Shown here: positions 6,807 through 14,767 of the stretch, one piece after another
Layout: each line of letters opens with the position of its first letter
Position numbering within the stretch: position 1 is the first letter of the stretch
Source: Synechococcaceae bacterium WBB_10_009
GTDB lineage: Bacteria; Cyanobacteriota; Cyanobacteriia; PCC-6307; Cyanobiaceae
Direction: 5' to 3'
Length of the DNA stretch: 26,236 bases
Assembly: GCA_010030955.1 (NCBI GenBank)
Contig: RHBP01000007.1
Location: forward strand, 1 to 26,236
Notes under the pieces: generated by a model
The model's database searches: none
What the model was told of the DNA's origin: nothing
The model's input: only the letters and a program-made list of their open reading frames with translations
Program-made: the position numbers and the translations under genes

Positions 6807-7176
6807 GCAGGGCGCGCACCCGCCGGCAAAAGCCCTCCAAGGGTGCACCTTCGGCGGGGCGCTCGCAGCGCTCCCCGCTGCTGGCCCGCATCCACACCGC
6901 GTGGTTGCCGTGCCAGAGCAGCGGCGCCTGTTCATCGCCCAGTTGGGTGAGCATCAAGTTGAGCTCGGTGCCACTGCGGTAGATCTCCAACTCCAGATCA
7001 CGCTCGGGCTGGCGGTTGCCGTCGCCATCGCGGGCCTCGATCCGCAGGCAGCAATCGCTGCACTCGCCGATGCTGATGGGCTCCGCTCCCGAGACCAGCA
7101 CCGCATGGCGCAGGGGCTTGAGGCAGAGGTCAGCCGCCTTGGCCAGCAGCTCCAGCAGGGGGGCCTCAGGGTTCAT
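6787..7176 (-). CDS. Conserved small protein of unknown function, Cys-containing
   Basis: I do not recognise a named function. From ATG at 7176 the product is 129 residues, starting MNPEAPLLELLAKAADLCLK. It has a cysteine cluster in IGECSDCCLRIEA (C39, C42, C43) that could bind a metal or form a disulphide. The charged middle ERDLELEIYRSGTELNLML looks like a beta-rich soluble domain, and the end is FCRRVRALLSPQDP. An upstream extension of the frame to 7350 runs inside the CIA30 gene and is unlikely. The gene starts 10 bases after the CIA30 stop and is the last member of the glpX-to-CIA30 run. It overlaps the end of ilvD by 20 bases, tail to tail. Confidence 0.75.
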   Translation of the reverse strand: MNPEAPLLELLAKAADLCLKPLRHAVLVSGAEPISIGECSDCCLRIEARDGDGNRQPERDLELEIYRSGTELNLMLTQLGDEQAPLLWHGNHAVWMRASSGERCERPAEGAPLEGFCRRVRALLSPQDP

Positions 7177-7186
7177 GCGGGATGGG

Positions 7187-7756
7187 TCAAGGCACCGCGC
7201 GGATCGAACGCACCAACAGCCGCAAGGCACCGGGGCGGAACCCCGGGTTGCGCCCACCGATGTCGCCGAACTTCGAATGCAGGATCTGCAGCCGGGTGAT
7301 GCCGGCCGCATCGAAACGCACGGGAAGCCCCACGGGTGTGGCCCGCACACTGGGCGTCAGCCGGCTGAACGGGATGGTGACCACCGAGGTGCCCGTGGCT
7401 TGGGTGGAAAACTCCGCCACCCAACGCAGGCCGCCGGGGATCAACTCCGTGAGGCCCGCCACGCCATCCCGGCAGGCCACAGCCAGTTTGTACCGGCGCC
7501 CATCGCCATCCAGTTCCAACTGCAGGGCACCGAAGGGTGAGAGGTCGAGCGGTGGTGCGTAGACCGCGGAACGGCAACTCACGAATCCACCGCCCTCGGG
7601 TTCCACCTGGGCTTCCATCACCAGGCCATCGGAGCTGGCCCAGCACTGCCCCTGGCTGCGCCCCCCCATGATTGTGTCGTTGAGCGATTGCCAAGCGGCG
7701 AACCCATCGCCGCTGGCGATCAACAGGGGCGCAAGCATGGGCACAACCGGCGGCAT
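7187..7756 (-). CDS. CIA30-domain protein
   Basis: This 189-residue protein is a stand-alone CIA30 domain (complex I intermediate-associated protein 30 family). It carries the signature WQSLNDTIMGGRSQG near the N-terminus, then the beta-sandwich elements EPEGGGFVSCRSAVY, LQLELDGDGRRYKLAVACRD and VTIPFSRLTPSVR, and ends ILHSKFGDIGG...GALRLLVRSIRAV. In mitochondria the family helps complex I assembly; in plants a CIA30 domain occurs in HCF173, which acts on psbA translation. The role of cyanobacterial stand-alone copies is unclear. It starts 12 bases after the pgl stop and ends 10 bases before the next gene, so it belongs to the gnd-pgl transcript. An alternative start is the seventh codon, also Met. 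Confidence 0.88.
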   Translation of the reverse strand: MPPVVPMLAPLLIASGDGFAAWQSLNDTIMGGRSQGQCWASSDGLVMEAQVEPEGGGFVSCRSAVYAPPLDLSPFGALQLELDGDGRRYKLAVACRDGVAGLTELIPGGLRWVAEFSTQATGTSVVTIPFSRLTPSVRATPVGLPVRFDAAGITRLQILHSKFGDIGGRNPGFRPGALRLLVRSIRAVP

Positions 7757-7768
7757 CCGGGGAGGGGG

Positions 7769-8491
7769 TCAGAGGCCCCTGGCGGCATCGGCGTCGGCAA
7801 GCACCAACACCGGGGTTCGGGGTTGCACCAGCCTCGCAGGTGTGCGCTCCGCCGGTTCCAGCGGATCCATCAACCGCCGCAGCGCCTGTGCCTTGGCGGC
7901 ACCACTCACCAGAAAAATCACCTGGCGGGCGGCACTGAGCACCGGAGCCGTGAGGCTGATGCGCTCCAGCCCCTTGCCGGCACCGATGGTGACCGCCCTG
8001 ATCCGCTCCTGGGTGGCGGCGGTGCCGGGGAACAGGGAGGCGGTGTGGCCGTCGTCGCCCAAGCCCAGCAGCATCACATCGAAGCAGGGCGGATCGCCGG
8101 GGCACAGCTGACGCACGTGCCGCTCAAAGGCCTCGACGCTGGCCTGGGGGCTCTCGAGCTCCGTGGGCACCGGATGGAAGCGGGCCTGGGCGCCTGGCCC
8201 CTCCGGGTTGAGCAGGGTGCCAGCGAGCATGCCGGCGTTGCTGGCGGGGTCACTGGCGGGCACCCAGCGCTCATCCCCTAGCACCACATCCACCCGCGCC
8301 CAGGGCAGGTGCTCACGGTTGAGCAGGCGGTAGGCGGCCGCGGGGGTGCTGCCTCCCGAAAGGGCGATGTGGGCTCGATCCCGTTGGTCGAGGGCCAAAT
8401 CGATCAACGCCGCCACCTGCTCGGAGCAGCGGCGCGCCAATTGGGAGGCGTCATCGACCACCTCGAGCTGATAGGTGGTGGTGGCGCTCAT
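7769..8491 (-). CDS. pgl: 6-phosphogluconolactonase Pgl (DevB type)
   Basis: This 240-residue enzyme hydrolyses 6-phosphogluconolactone to 6-phosphogluconate, step two of the oxidative pentose phosphate pathway. Family motifs are clear: HIALSGGSTPAAAYRLL at about 40-56 (sugar-phosphate loop), VVLGDERWVPASDPASN, and the catalytic DVMLLGLGDDGHTASLFPG near the middle. The frame is open upstream into gnd, but ATG at 8491 gives the usual length. Only one base separates it from the gnd stop, so the two are tightly coupled. The substrate order is fitting because Gnd uses the product of Pgl. Confidence 0.96.
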   Translation of the reverse strand: MSATTTYQLEVVDDASQLARRCSEQVAALIDLALDQRDRAHIALSGGSTPAAAYRLLNREHLPWARVDVVLGDERWVPASDPASNAGMLAGTLLNPEGPGAQARFHPVPTELESPQASVEAFERHVRQLCPGDPPCFDVMLLGLGDDGHTASLFPGTAATQERIRAVTIGAGKGLERISLTAPVLSAARQVIFLVSGAAKAQALRRLMDPLEPAERTPARLVQPRTPVLVLADADAARGL

Positions 8492-8492
8492 C

Positions 8493-9908
8493 TCACATCC
8501 ACTCGGTGTGGAAGCTGCCGGACTGGTCGACGCGCTCGTAGGTGTGGGACCCGAAGCAATCGCGCATGGCCTGCACCAGGTTTTGGGGAAGGCGGCCGGT
8601 GAAGTAGCTGTCGATGTAGTCGAGGGAGCTGCTGAGGCATGGCACCGGCACGCCGGCCTGGGCGGCGGCGGCGACCACCTGGCGCAGGCCCGGCATCCGA
8701 CGGCGGATCTGCTCGACAAACCACGGGTCCACCATCAGGTTGGACAGCTCTGCGTTGGCCGTGTAGGCGTTTTGGATGCGTTGCAGCAGCCGCGCGCGAA
8801 TGATGCATCCCCCTTTCCAGATCTGGCCGATGGCCGAAAGATCCAGGCGGTAGTCATGCAGCCGGGAGGCCTCCTGCAGCAGCGCCATGCCCTGCGCGTA
8901 GCTGGCAATGCAGGCCAGCACACAGGCATCCATCAGCGGAGCCATGGCATCGGCGGGGCTGCCGAGATCGATCGCTTGCGGCGCGGGCGTCTGCAGCAGA
9001 CCATCGGCCGCCAACCGTTCAGGGCGCATCGAGCTGAGCACCCGGGCGTTGAGGGCGGCATAGATGGTGGGCACGGGCACACCCATCTGCAGGGCGCTCT
9101 CCACGGTCCAGAGGCCGGTGCCCTTCTGGCCAGCCGCATCAACGATCTTCTCCACCAGGTCGGAGCCGTCGGCGGGGTCCTTGGTGCGCAGGCAGATTTC
9201 CGTGATTTCCACCAGGAACGAGGACAGCTCCTCCGTGGCATTCCACTGGCCCAACACGGCGGACATGGCGTCGCCGTCCATGCCGGCACAACGCTTCATC
9301 AGGTCGTAGGCCTCGGCCAGGATCTGCTCGATGCCGTATTCGATGCCGTTGTGCACCGTTTTCACAAAGTGCCCGGCACCGCCGGGGCCGATGTAGGTGA
9401 CGCAGGGGCCGTCGTCGACCTGGGCCGCCATCTTGCACACCAGCGATTCGATGGCGTCGTAGGCGGCGCGGGTGCCGCCGGGCATCATGCTCGGCCCCTC
9501 CAGTGCCCCCTTGGCGCCACCGGAGACCCCCATGCCGATGTAGCCGAAGCTGCGGCTCTCGAGCTGCGCCACCCGCCGCTCGGTGTCGGTGTAGAGCGAG
9601 TTGCCGCCGTCGATCAGCAGGTCACCCTCCTCCAGCAAGGGTGAAATCTGCTCGATCATGGCGTCGATCGGATCGCCCGCCTTGATCATCATCAAGATGC
9701 GGCGCGGGCGCTCCAGCTTGCCGATGAAATCCTCCAGGGAGGTGGCACCGATGATGCGCTTGCCGGCACCGCGGCCCGCCAAGAACTCCTCGGTCTTGGC
9801 GTAGGTGCGGTTGTAGACGACGCTGGAGAACCCATTGCGCTCAGCATTGAGCACCAGGTTTTCTCCCATGACCCCAAGGCCGATCAGGCCGAAGTGGGCC
9901 TTATCCAT
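8493..9908 (-). CDS. gnd: 6-phosphogluconate dehydrogenase (decarboxylating)
   Basis: This 471-residue enzyme oxidatively decarboxylates 6-phosphogluconate to ribulose 5-phosphate, making NADPH; it is the main night-time reductant route in cyanobacteria. The N-terminal Rossmann motif GLIGLGVMGENL comes first, then NRTYAKTEEF. The substrate signature GVSGGAKGALEGPSMMPGG follows, then the catalytic HFVKTVHNGIEYG. The helical C-terminal domain ends near GSHTYERVD. ATG at 9908 gives MDKAHFGLIG, the normal start, although the frame stays open to 9977. The length is full. It sits between glgC (110-base gap) and pgl (1-base gap). Confidence 0.98.
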   Translation of the reverse strand: MDKAHFGLIGLGVMGENLVLNAERNGFSSVVYNRTYAKTEEFLAGRGAGKRIIGATSLEDFIGKLERPRRILMMIKAGDPIDAMIEQISPLLEEGDLLIDGGNSLYTDTERRVAQLESRSFGYIGMGVSGGAKGALEGPSMMPGGTRAAYDAIESLVCKMAAQVDDGPCVTYIGPGGAGHFVKTVHNGIEYGIEQILAEAYDLMKRCAGMDGDAMSAVLGQWNATEELSSFLVEITEICLRTKDPADGSDLVEKIVDAAGQKGTGLWTVESALQMGVPVPTIYAALNARVLSSMRPERLAADGLLQTPAPQAIDLGSPADAMAPLMDACVLACIASYAQGMALLQEASRLHDYRLDLSAIGQIWKGGCIIRARLLQRIQNAYTANAELSNLMVDPWFVEQIRRRMPGLRQVVAAAAQAGVPVPCLSSSLDYIDSYFTGRLPQNLVQAMRDCFGSHTYERVDQSGSFHTEWM

Positions 9909-10018
9909 GGCTGGATGCCTGCACGAACGCCTGCAGTGTGGCGAGCTGGTGCTTCGGCTGCACCAACCCGTTGGCAACTGTCAACGGGTCGGCACCGATC
10001 AGGCGGTCGGGGCGGCGC

Positions 10019-11314
10019 TCAAACCACCATGCCGTCAGGGATGGTGGCGTTTTTGACCACCACCACAATGCCGTTGCGGATGTAGAAACCGTGCTCCGGA
10101 CGATCCGCCTCCTCGACCCGATCCTTGTTGACGATCGTGACGTCGCGGCCGATGCGCACGTTTTTGTCGAGGATGGCCCGTTTCACCGTGGTGCCGCGCC
10201 CCACGCCGACGGGGGTGCCGCCCCGTTCCCGCAGCACGGCCCGCTCCTCACTGGATTCGAAGAAGTCGTTGCCCATCACAAGGGTGTCCTGGAGGACCAC
10301 CTCGTCCTCCACCCGGGAGCGCACGCCGAGCACGCAGTGGTGGATGCTGCAGGCCTTGAGCATGGAGCCCTCCCCGATGATCGACTCGGTGACCTGGCTG
10401 TCGAGCATCTTGGTGGGCGGCAGGTACCGGGGCCGGGTGTAGATCGGGAACTTCTCGTCGTAGAAGGAGAAGGCTGGGTTGGGCTGGGCCGTGAGCGCCA
10501 GGTTGGCCTCGTAAAACGCACCGATGGTGCCGATGTCCTCCCAGTAGTCGTCGAACAGGTAGCTCTGCAGGTGGTCGCCCCGTTGCAGCGATGCCGGAAT
10601 CAGCTCCTTGCCGAAGTCCGTGGCCGTTGGGTTCTTGGCCAGCAGGTCGAACAGGGTGTCACGGCTGAACACGTAGATGCCCATCGACGCCAGGTAGGGC
10701 CGCTTGAGGGCCTCATCGGCGCTCAGCCCGAGGCGGGACGTGTCCACCCACATCGCCTTGAGGGCCTCCCCCTTGGGCTTCTCGCGGAACTCCTGGATGC
10801 GGCCGTGGTCGTTGGTGTGCATCAGGCCAAAGCCTTCGGCCTGGGCCGCGTCCACCGGCAGGGCGCCGATGCTGACATCGGCACCGGTGCTGATGTGGTG
10901 CTCCACGAAGGCGCCGTAGTCCATCCGGTAGAGCTGGTCACCGGAGAGGATCAGGTAGTGGTCCACGTCCCACTCCTGGAACAGCCATTGGTATTTGCGC
11001 ACGGCATCGGCTGTGCCCTCAAACCAGCTGGGGCTCTCGGGGGTTTGCTGGGCCGCCAGCACCTCCACAAACCCCTGACCGAAGCCGGCGGAGAGGTTGT
11101 AGCTCTGGGTGAGGTGACGGTTCAACGATGCACTGTTGAATTGCGTCAACACGTACATCTTGTTGATGCCTGAATTGATGCAATTGCTGATCGGAATATC
11201 AATCAGTCGGTATTTACCAGCCAGCGGCACAGCGGGCTTGGCGCGCATCTTGGTGAGGGGGTAGAGGCGCGTTCCGGCTCCGCCGCCGAGAATGATGGCC
11301 AGAACGCGCTTCAT
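10019..11314 (-). CDS. glgC: Glucose-1-phosphate adenylyltransferase (ADP-glucose pyrophosphorylase)
   Basis: This 431-residue enzyme makes ADP-glucose from glucose 1-phosphate and ATP, the committed step of glycogen synthesis. In cyanobacteria it is activated by 3-phosphoglycerate and inhibited by phosphate. Motifs run in order: LGGGAGTRLYPLT at the N-terminus, KPAVPLAGKYRLIDIPISN, WFEGTADAVRKY, LSGDQLYRMDY, and EFREKPKG with the glucose-phosphate lysine. A beta-helix C-terminal domain ends in KNATIPDGMVV. The second Met (11314) is preferred because GGGG lies about 7 bases upstream and it gives the standard MKRVLAIILGGG start. TACGGT at 11349-11344 could be its -10. Confidence 0.98.
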   Translation of the reverse strand: MKRVLAIILGGGAGTRLYPLTKMRAKPAVPLAGKYRLIDIPISNCINSGINKMYVLTQFNSASLNRHLTQSYNLSAGFGQGFVEVLAAQQTPESPSWFEGTADAVRKYQWLFQEWDVDHYLILSGDQLYRMDYGAFVEHHISTGADVSIGALPVDAAQAEGFGLMHTNDHGRIQEFREKPKGEALKAMWVDTSRLGLSADEALKRPYLASMGIYVFSRDTLFDLLAKNPTATDFGKELIPASLQRGDHLQSYLFDDYWEDIGTIGAFYEANLALTAQPNPAFSFYDEKFPIYTRPRYLPPTKMLDSQVTESIIGEGSMLKACSIHHCVLGVRSRVEDEVVLQDTLVMGNDFFESSEERAVLRERGGTPVGVGRGTTVKRAILDKNVRIGRDVTIVNKDRVEEADRPEHGFYIRNGIVVVVKNATIPDGMVV

Positions 11315-11343
11315 ACCGATCCCCAAGTGCCCTTTGCGCAGGC

Positions 11344-11349
11344 ACCGTA
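11344..11349 (-). promoter_or_regulatory. Candidate -10 box for glgC
   Basis: TACGGT on the minus strand, preceded by T, fits TANNNT and lies 30 bases upstream of the glgC ATG, giving a leader of roughly 20-25 bases. It sits in the 159-base spacer after hemA, the largest gap in this run, so glgC may have its own promoter. No clear -35 is visible, and the spacer holds no other feature I can support. Confidence 0.3.
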
Positions 11350-11473
11350 AGCGATGGAAAGCCCTGCCCGGGCGGGATTCTGCAGATTGGCTGAAAACTG
11401 AAGGAACCGATCTGCGCGTGTTGCCTGCGGCACAGAATTCGGTAGCGCCGAGCGGTTGCCCACCGAGACGTGA

Positions 11474-12778
11474 TCAGGTCTGCGGGTCGTTGAGGTCGAA
11501 CAGGTCTTGGAGCACCTGCATGGCCAACTGGCGCTGCTGCCGCGGTTGTGGGGCCCGCAGGTTGGTCATCGGCGTGTGCAGGATTTTGTTGATGATTCCC
11601 TTGCTGAGGGCTTCCACCACCTTGCGCTCGCGGGCGGAGAGGTCCGGCCCCATGCGGCTCAGGGCCTTGTGCAGCTCCTGCTCGCGGATGTCCTCCAACT
11701 GGGTGCGCAGGCGGTTCACCACCGGCACCGCCTCCAGGCCATCCCACCAATCCAGAAACTGGCGCCCCTCGTCCTGAAGCAACACCTCCGCCTCGGCGGC
11801 GATTTCACGGCGGGCCTCCTGGTTGCGGGTCACCACCTCCTGGAGGTCGTCCACATCAAACGACTCCACACCCATGAGGGCGGCCACATCGGCGGCGATG
11901 TTGCGGGGCACCCCGATGTCGATCAGCATCAGGGAGGAGCGGCGGTTGAGCTTGCCCAAGCGGGCGGCATCAATGATGGGGTCCTCGGCGGCGGTGCTGG
12001 TGAACACCAGGGAACAGGTGCTGAGGCAGTGGTCGAGGTCGCTGAGGGGGCGGCACTGCACCGGCAGGCCTGGGCAGTCGGCGGCCATCAGCTCCGCCCG
12101 CTCCACGGTGCGGTTGAGCAGCACCACGCCGGGGGCCCCCTTGGCCTGGAGGTGCTGCAGCAGCAGCCGGGCCATGCGGCCGGCCCCCACCACGGCGATC
12201 TGCTCCTGGTCGAGGGGCACCAGATCATCGACGCCGCGGGCCTGACCCACCTTCAACTGGGCCAGTTCCACGGCGGCGGAACTGATCGACACGGCACCGG
12301 TGCCCAGGTTGGTTTCGGTGCGAACCCGCTTGCCGGTGCTCACCGCCTGGTTGAGCAGGCGGTTGAGAATCGGCCCGATCGACTGGTGCTCCTGGCCAAG
12401 GCGCACCATCTTCTTCACCTGGGACAGGATTTGCCCCTCCCCCAGCACCAACGAATCCAATCCGGCGGCCACCCGCATCAGGTGGGCCACCGCCTCGTCA
12501 TGGTGGTAGGTGAACAGGTGCGGCAGCAACTGCTCCAGCTGCAGGCCTGAGACGTCGCTCAGGAAGCTGCCCACCGCGCTCACCCCCAGTTCGGGATGGC
12601 GCAACAGGGTGTAGATCTCGAGCCGGTTGCAGGTGCTGAGGATCGAAGCCTCCAGCACCTGCTCATCGGAACGGAGCCGCTGCAGCGACTCCTCCATGCT
12701 CTGCTCGGCGATGCTGAGCCGCTCCCGGATCTCCACCGGAGCCGTGCGATGACTCAGGCCGACGACGGCAATGTGCAT
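11474..12778 (-). CDS. hemA: Glutamyl-tRNA reductase HemA
   Basis: This 434-residue enzyme reduces glutamyl-tRNA to glutamate-1-semialdehyde with NADPH, the first committed step toward chlorophyll, haem, bilins and corrins. The N-terminal catalytic domain starts MHIAVVGLSHRTAPVEIRE, with the nucleophile C50 in LSTCNRLEIY. DSLVLGEGQILSQVK and the NADPH motif VVGAGRMARLL are both present, and a helical dimerisation domain ends the protein (KALSRMGPDLSARERKVVEAL). The length is normal. The ATG lies 37 bases after the glpX stop and lacks an obvious ribosome site. Placement with Calvin-cycle and glycogen genes ties tetrapyrrole supply to carbon status; this is inferred. Confidence 0.98.
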   Translation of the reverse strand: MHIAVVGLSHRTAPVEIRERLSIAEQSMEESLQRLRSDEQVLEASILSTCNRLEIYTLLRHPELGVSAVGSFLSDVSGLQLEQLLPHLFTYHHDEAVAHLMRVAAGLDSLVLGEGQILSQVKKMVRLGQEHQSIGPILNRLLNQAVSTGKRVRTETNLGTGAVSISSAAVELAQLKVGQARGVDDLVPLDQEQIAVVGAGRMARLLLQHLQAKGAPGVVLLNRTVERAELMAADCPGLPVQCRPLSDLDHCLSTCSLVFTSTAAEDPIIDAARLGKLNRRSSLMLIDIGVPRNIAADVAALMGVESFDVDDLQEVVTRNQEARREIAAEAEVLLQDEGRQFLDWWDGLEAVPVVNRLRTQLEDIREQELHKALSRMGPDLSARERKVVEALSKGIINKILHTPMTNLRAPQPRQQRQLAMQVLQDLFDLNDPQT

Positions 12779-12815
12779 GGAGAAGGCTGGGGAAACGGTT
12801 CAGGCACGGGTGCGC

Positions 12816-13820
12816 TCAGCGCAGGGCGATGCTCTTGGCGCCGTCCTTGATGTGCACGGTGGTGGTGAACCGGGCGGTGTTGTCGAGGGTGCTGATCACC
12901 AGCGAGCTGGTGCGGGTGCAGTCCTTCTCGAACTTCACGCCGTCGAACAGCAGGCCGTCGGTGATGCCGCTGCCGGCGAACATCACGTTCTCGCCGCTGG
13001 CGAGTTCTTCAGCCTCGTAGACCTTGTCGGGGTCGTTGATGCCCATTTCGGCCAAGCGAGCCAGGTTGCCCTCCTTGGTGAGGCCCTCCCACTCGGAGGT
13101 TTGGGCCACGGCGGGGTCGTACACCAGCTGACCCTGGAAGTGGGCGCCCATGGCGCGCAGGGCGGCGGCTGAGATCACGCCTTCGGGGGCGGCACCAATG
13201 CCCATCAGGCAATGGGTGCCGGTGCCGGTGAAACCGCAGGCGATGGCGGCCTGCACGTCGCCGTCGGAGATGGGCTGCACGCGGGCACCGGTGGCGCGGA
13301 TCTCCTTGATGAGGTCCTTGTGGCGGGCGCGGTCCATCACCACGATCACCAGCTCATCGGCAGGAAGGCCAAGGCACTGGCTGAGGATCGCAATGTTTTC
13401 GGTGGCCGACTTGCGGATGTCCACCTTGCCCTTGGCCGCCGGGGGGGCCGCCAGTTTCTTCATGTAGAAGTCGGGGGCGTTGAACAGGCCACCGCGGTCG
13501 GAAGCGGCCAACACGGCCATCGAACCGCGCTGGCTGTTGGCGCAGAGGTTGGTGCCTTCGCAGGGATCCACGGCGAAATCAACGCCGGGGCCGGTGCCGC
13601 TGCCCACCTCTTCACCGATGTACAGCATGGGGGCTTCGTCGCGCTCGCCCTCGCCGATCACGATGCGGCCCTGCATCTGAATCTTGCCCATGCGCTCACG
13701 CATGGCCTCCACGGCGGCGGCGTCGGCCTCGTTCTTGAGACCCATGCCGGTGAGCTTGGCGGACGCAATCGCGGCCTGTTCAACGACCTCAAGAATTTCC
13801 TGAATCAGGGTGCGATCCAC
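12816..13820 (-). CDS. glpX: Fructose-1,6-/sedoheptulose-1,7-bisphosphatase class II
   Basis: This 334-residue GlpX-type phosphatase is the bifunctional FBPase/SBPase of the cyanobacterial Calvin cycle. It dephosphorylates both fructose 1,6- and sedoheptulose 1,7-bisphosphate. Family motifs are GRIVIGEGERDEAPMLYIGE, then the metal-binding DFAVDPCEGTN with the aspartate and glutamate ligands, and GIGAAPEGVISAAALRAMG. The N-terminus MDRTLIQEILEVVEQAAI is standard, and its start codon is GTG (13818-13820). TACAGT at 13949-13944 is a possible -10. It diverges from rpe with a 215-base spacer and heads the run glpX-hemA-glgC-gnd-pgl. Confidence 0.97.
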   Translation of the reverse strand: MDRTLIQEILEVVEQAAIASAKLTGMGLKNEADAAAVEAMRERMGKIQMQGRIVIGEGERDEAPMLYIGEEVGSGTGPGVDFAVDPCEGTNLCANSQRGSMAVLAASDRGGLFNAPDFYMKKLAAPPAAKGKVDIRKSATENIAILSQCLGLPADELVIVVMDRARHKDLIKEIRATGARVQPISDGDVQAAIACGFTGTGTHCLMGIGAAPEGVISAAALRAMGAHFQGQLVYDPAVAQTSEWEGLTKEGNLARLAEMGINDPDKVYEAEELASGENVMFAGSGITDGLLFDGVKFEKDCTRTSSLVISTLDNTARFTTTVHIKDGAKSIALR

Positions 13821-13943
13821 GTCAGATCCGGCGAAGGGGAAGGGGGTGCGCAGGCTGGAGGGGTGGCAGCTGACGCATGGCGGCTGGGGGAACCAGCTGA
13901 CAGTCCAGCAGCTGCAGGCCCTCTCGGGCTTTGAGCGCCGCTC

Positions 13944-13949
13944 ACTGTA
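13944..13949 (-). promoter_or_regulatory. Candidate -10 box for glpX
   Basis: TACAGT on the minus strand, within CTGATACAGTGAG, matches TANNNT. It would give a leader of about 115 bases before the glpX GTG. It shares the divergent spacer with the rpe promoter candidate at 14001-14006. The -35 region is not recognisable. Confidence 0.28.
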
Positions 13950-14000
13950 TCAGTGCTCCCCGGGCCAGCCCCTGCCGGATGGGCCCTGATGCCCTGTTCT

Positions 14001-14006
14001 TACAAT
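14001..14006 (+). promoter_or_regulatory. Candidate -10 box for rpe
   Basis: TACAAT is a near-perfect -10 element (one mismatch to TATAAT). It lies 30 bases before the rpe ATG at 14036 and is preceded by T. The implied leader is about 20-24 bases. No strong -35 is visible upstream, which is common in cyanobacteria. Confidence 0.5.
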
Positions 14007-14035
14007 CGCCCTTCCTTGTCCCTCCGGTGGCACCC

Positions 14036-14719
14036 ATGAGCACCAAGCCCCTGGTGATCTCCCCGTCGATCCTTTCGGCTGATTTCTCCCGCCTCGGGGA
14101 TGACGTGCGGGCCGTGGATGCCGCCGGTGCCGATTGGATTCACGTGGACGTGATGGACGGCCGCTTCGTGCCCAACATCACCATCGGCCCCCTGATCGTG
14201 GAGGCCCTGCGCCCGGTGACCCAGAAGCCCCTGGATGTGCACCTGATGATCGTGGAGCCCGAGAAGTACGTGGCCGACTTCGCCAAGGCCGGCGCCGACA
14301 TCATTTCGGTGCAGGTGGAGGCCTGCACCCACCTGCACCGCAACCTGGGCCAGATCAAGGATCTGGGCAAGATGGCCGGCGCCGTGCTCAACCCCGGCAC
14401 CCCCATCGACACCCTGGAGTACTGCCTGGAACTCTGCGACCTGGTGCTGGTGATGAGCGTGAACCCCGGCTTCGGGGGCCAGAGCTTCATCGAGAACCAG
14501 GTGCAGAAGATCCGCGACCTGCGCCGCATGTGCGACGAGCGGGGCCTCGATCCCTGGATTGAAGTGGACGGTGGCATCAAGGCGGAGAACGCCTGGAAGG
14601 TGATTGAAGCCGGGGCCAATGCGATCGTGAGCGGCTCCGGCGTGTTCAACCAGCCCAGCTACGCCGATGCCATCACCGGCATCCGCAACAGCAAGCGCCC
14701 CATGGCTGTGGCTGCCTAA
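14036..14719 (+). CDS. rpe: Ribulose-phosphate 3-epimerase
   Basis: This 227-residue TIM-barrel enzyme interconverts ribulose 5-phosphate and xylulose 5-phosphate, serving both the Calvin cycle and the oxidative pentose phosphate pathway. Motifs are ISPSILSADFSRLG at the N-terminus, the metal site HVDVMDGRFVPNITIG, LDVHLMIVEPEKY, LVMSVNPGFGGQSFI, and the phosphate-binding EVDGGI and IVSGSGVF. The frame is open upstream to 13931, but ATG at 14036 gives the family start MSTKPLVISPSILS and lies 30 bases after a good -10. It is divergent from glpX, another Calvin-cycle gene, and convergent with ccsA. Confidence 0.98.
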   Translation: MSTKPLVISPSILSADFSRLGDDVRAVDAAGADWIHVDVMDGRFVPNITIGPLIVEALRPVTQKPLDVHLMIVEPEKYVADFAKAGADIISVQVEACTHLHRNLGQIKDLGKMAGAVLNPGTPIDTLEYCLELCDLVLVMSVNPGFGGQSFIENQVQKIRDLRRMCDERGLDPWIEVDGGIKAENAWKVIEAGANAIVSGSGVFNQPSYADAITGIRNSKRPMAVAA

Positions 14720-14731
14720 CCCTGAACAACG

Positions 14732-14751
14732 GAGGGGCCCACGGGCCCCTC
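14732..14751. terminator. GC-rich hairpin between convergent rpe and ccsA
   Basis: GAGGGGCCC (14732-14740) pairs with GGGCCCCTC (14743-14751), giving up to 9 pairs around a very tight centre. It lies 13 bases after the rpe stop and 17 bases beyond the ccsA stop on the other strand. There is no T-tract on either side, so it may act as a bidirectional transcript end without being a classical terminator. Confidence 0.5.
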
Positions 14752-14767
14752 GGGTCAAGCGCACAGG

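Noticed and set aside
4623..6935. 770-codon ORF on the minus strand opposite ilvD and its neighbours
   Set aside because: It is the antisense shadow of a certain ilvD gene in GC-rich DNA. Its translation is low-complexity (His/Gly/Ala-rich) with no recognisable motifs.
8475..9644. 389-codon plus-strand ORF opposite gnd (and a similar one opposite glgC at 9938-11173)
   Set aside because: gnd and glgC have all catalytic motifs on the minus strand; the opposite frames have none.
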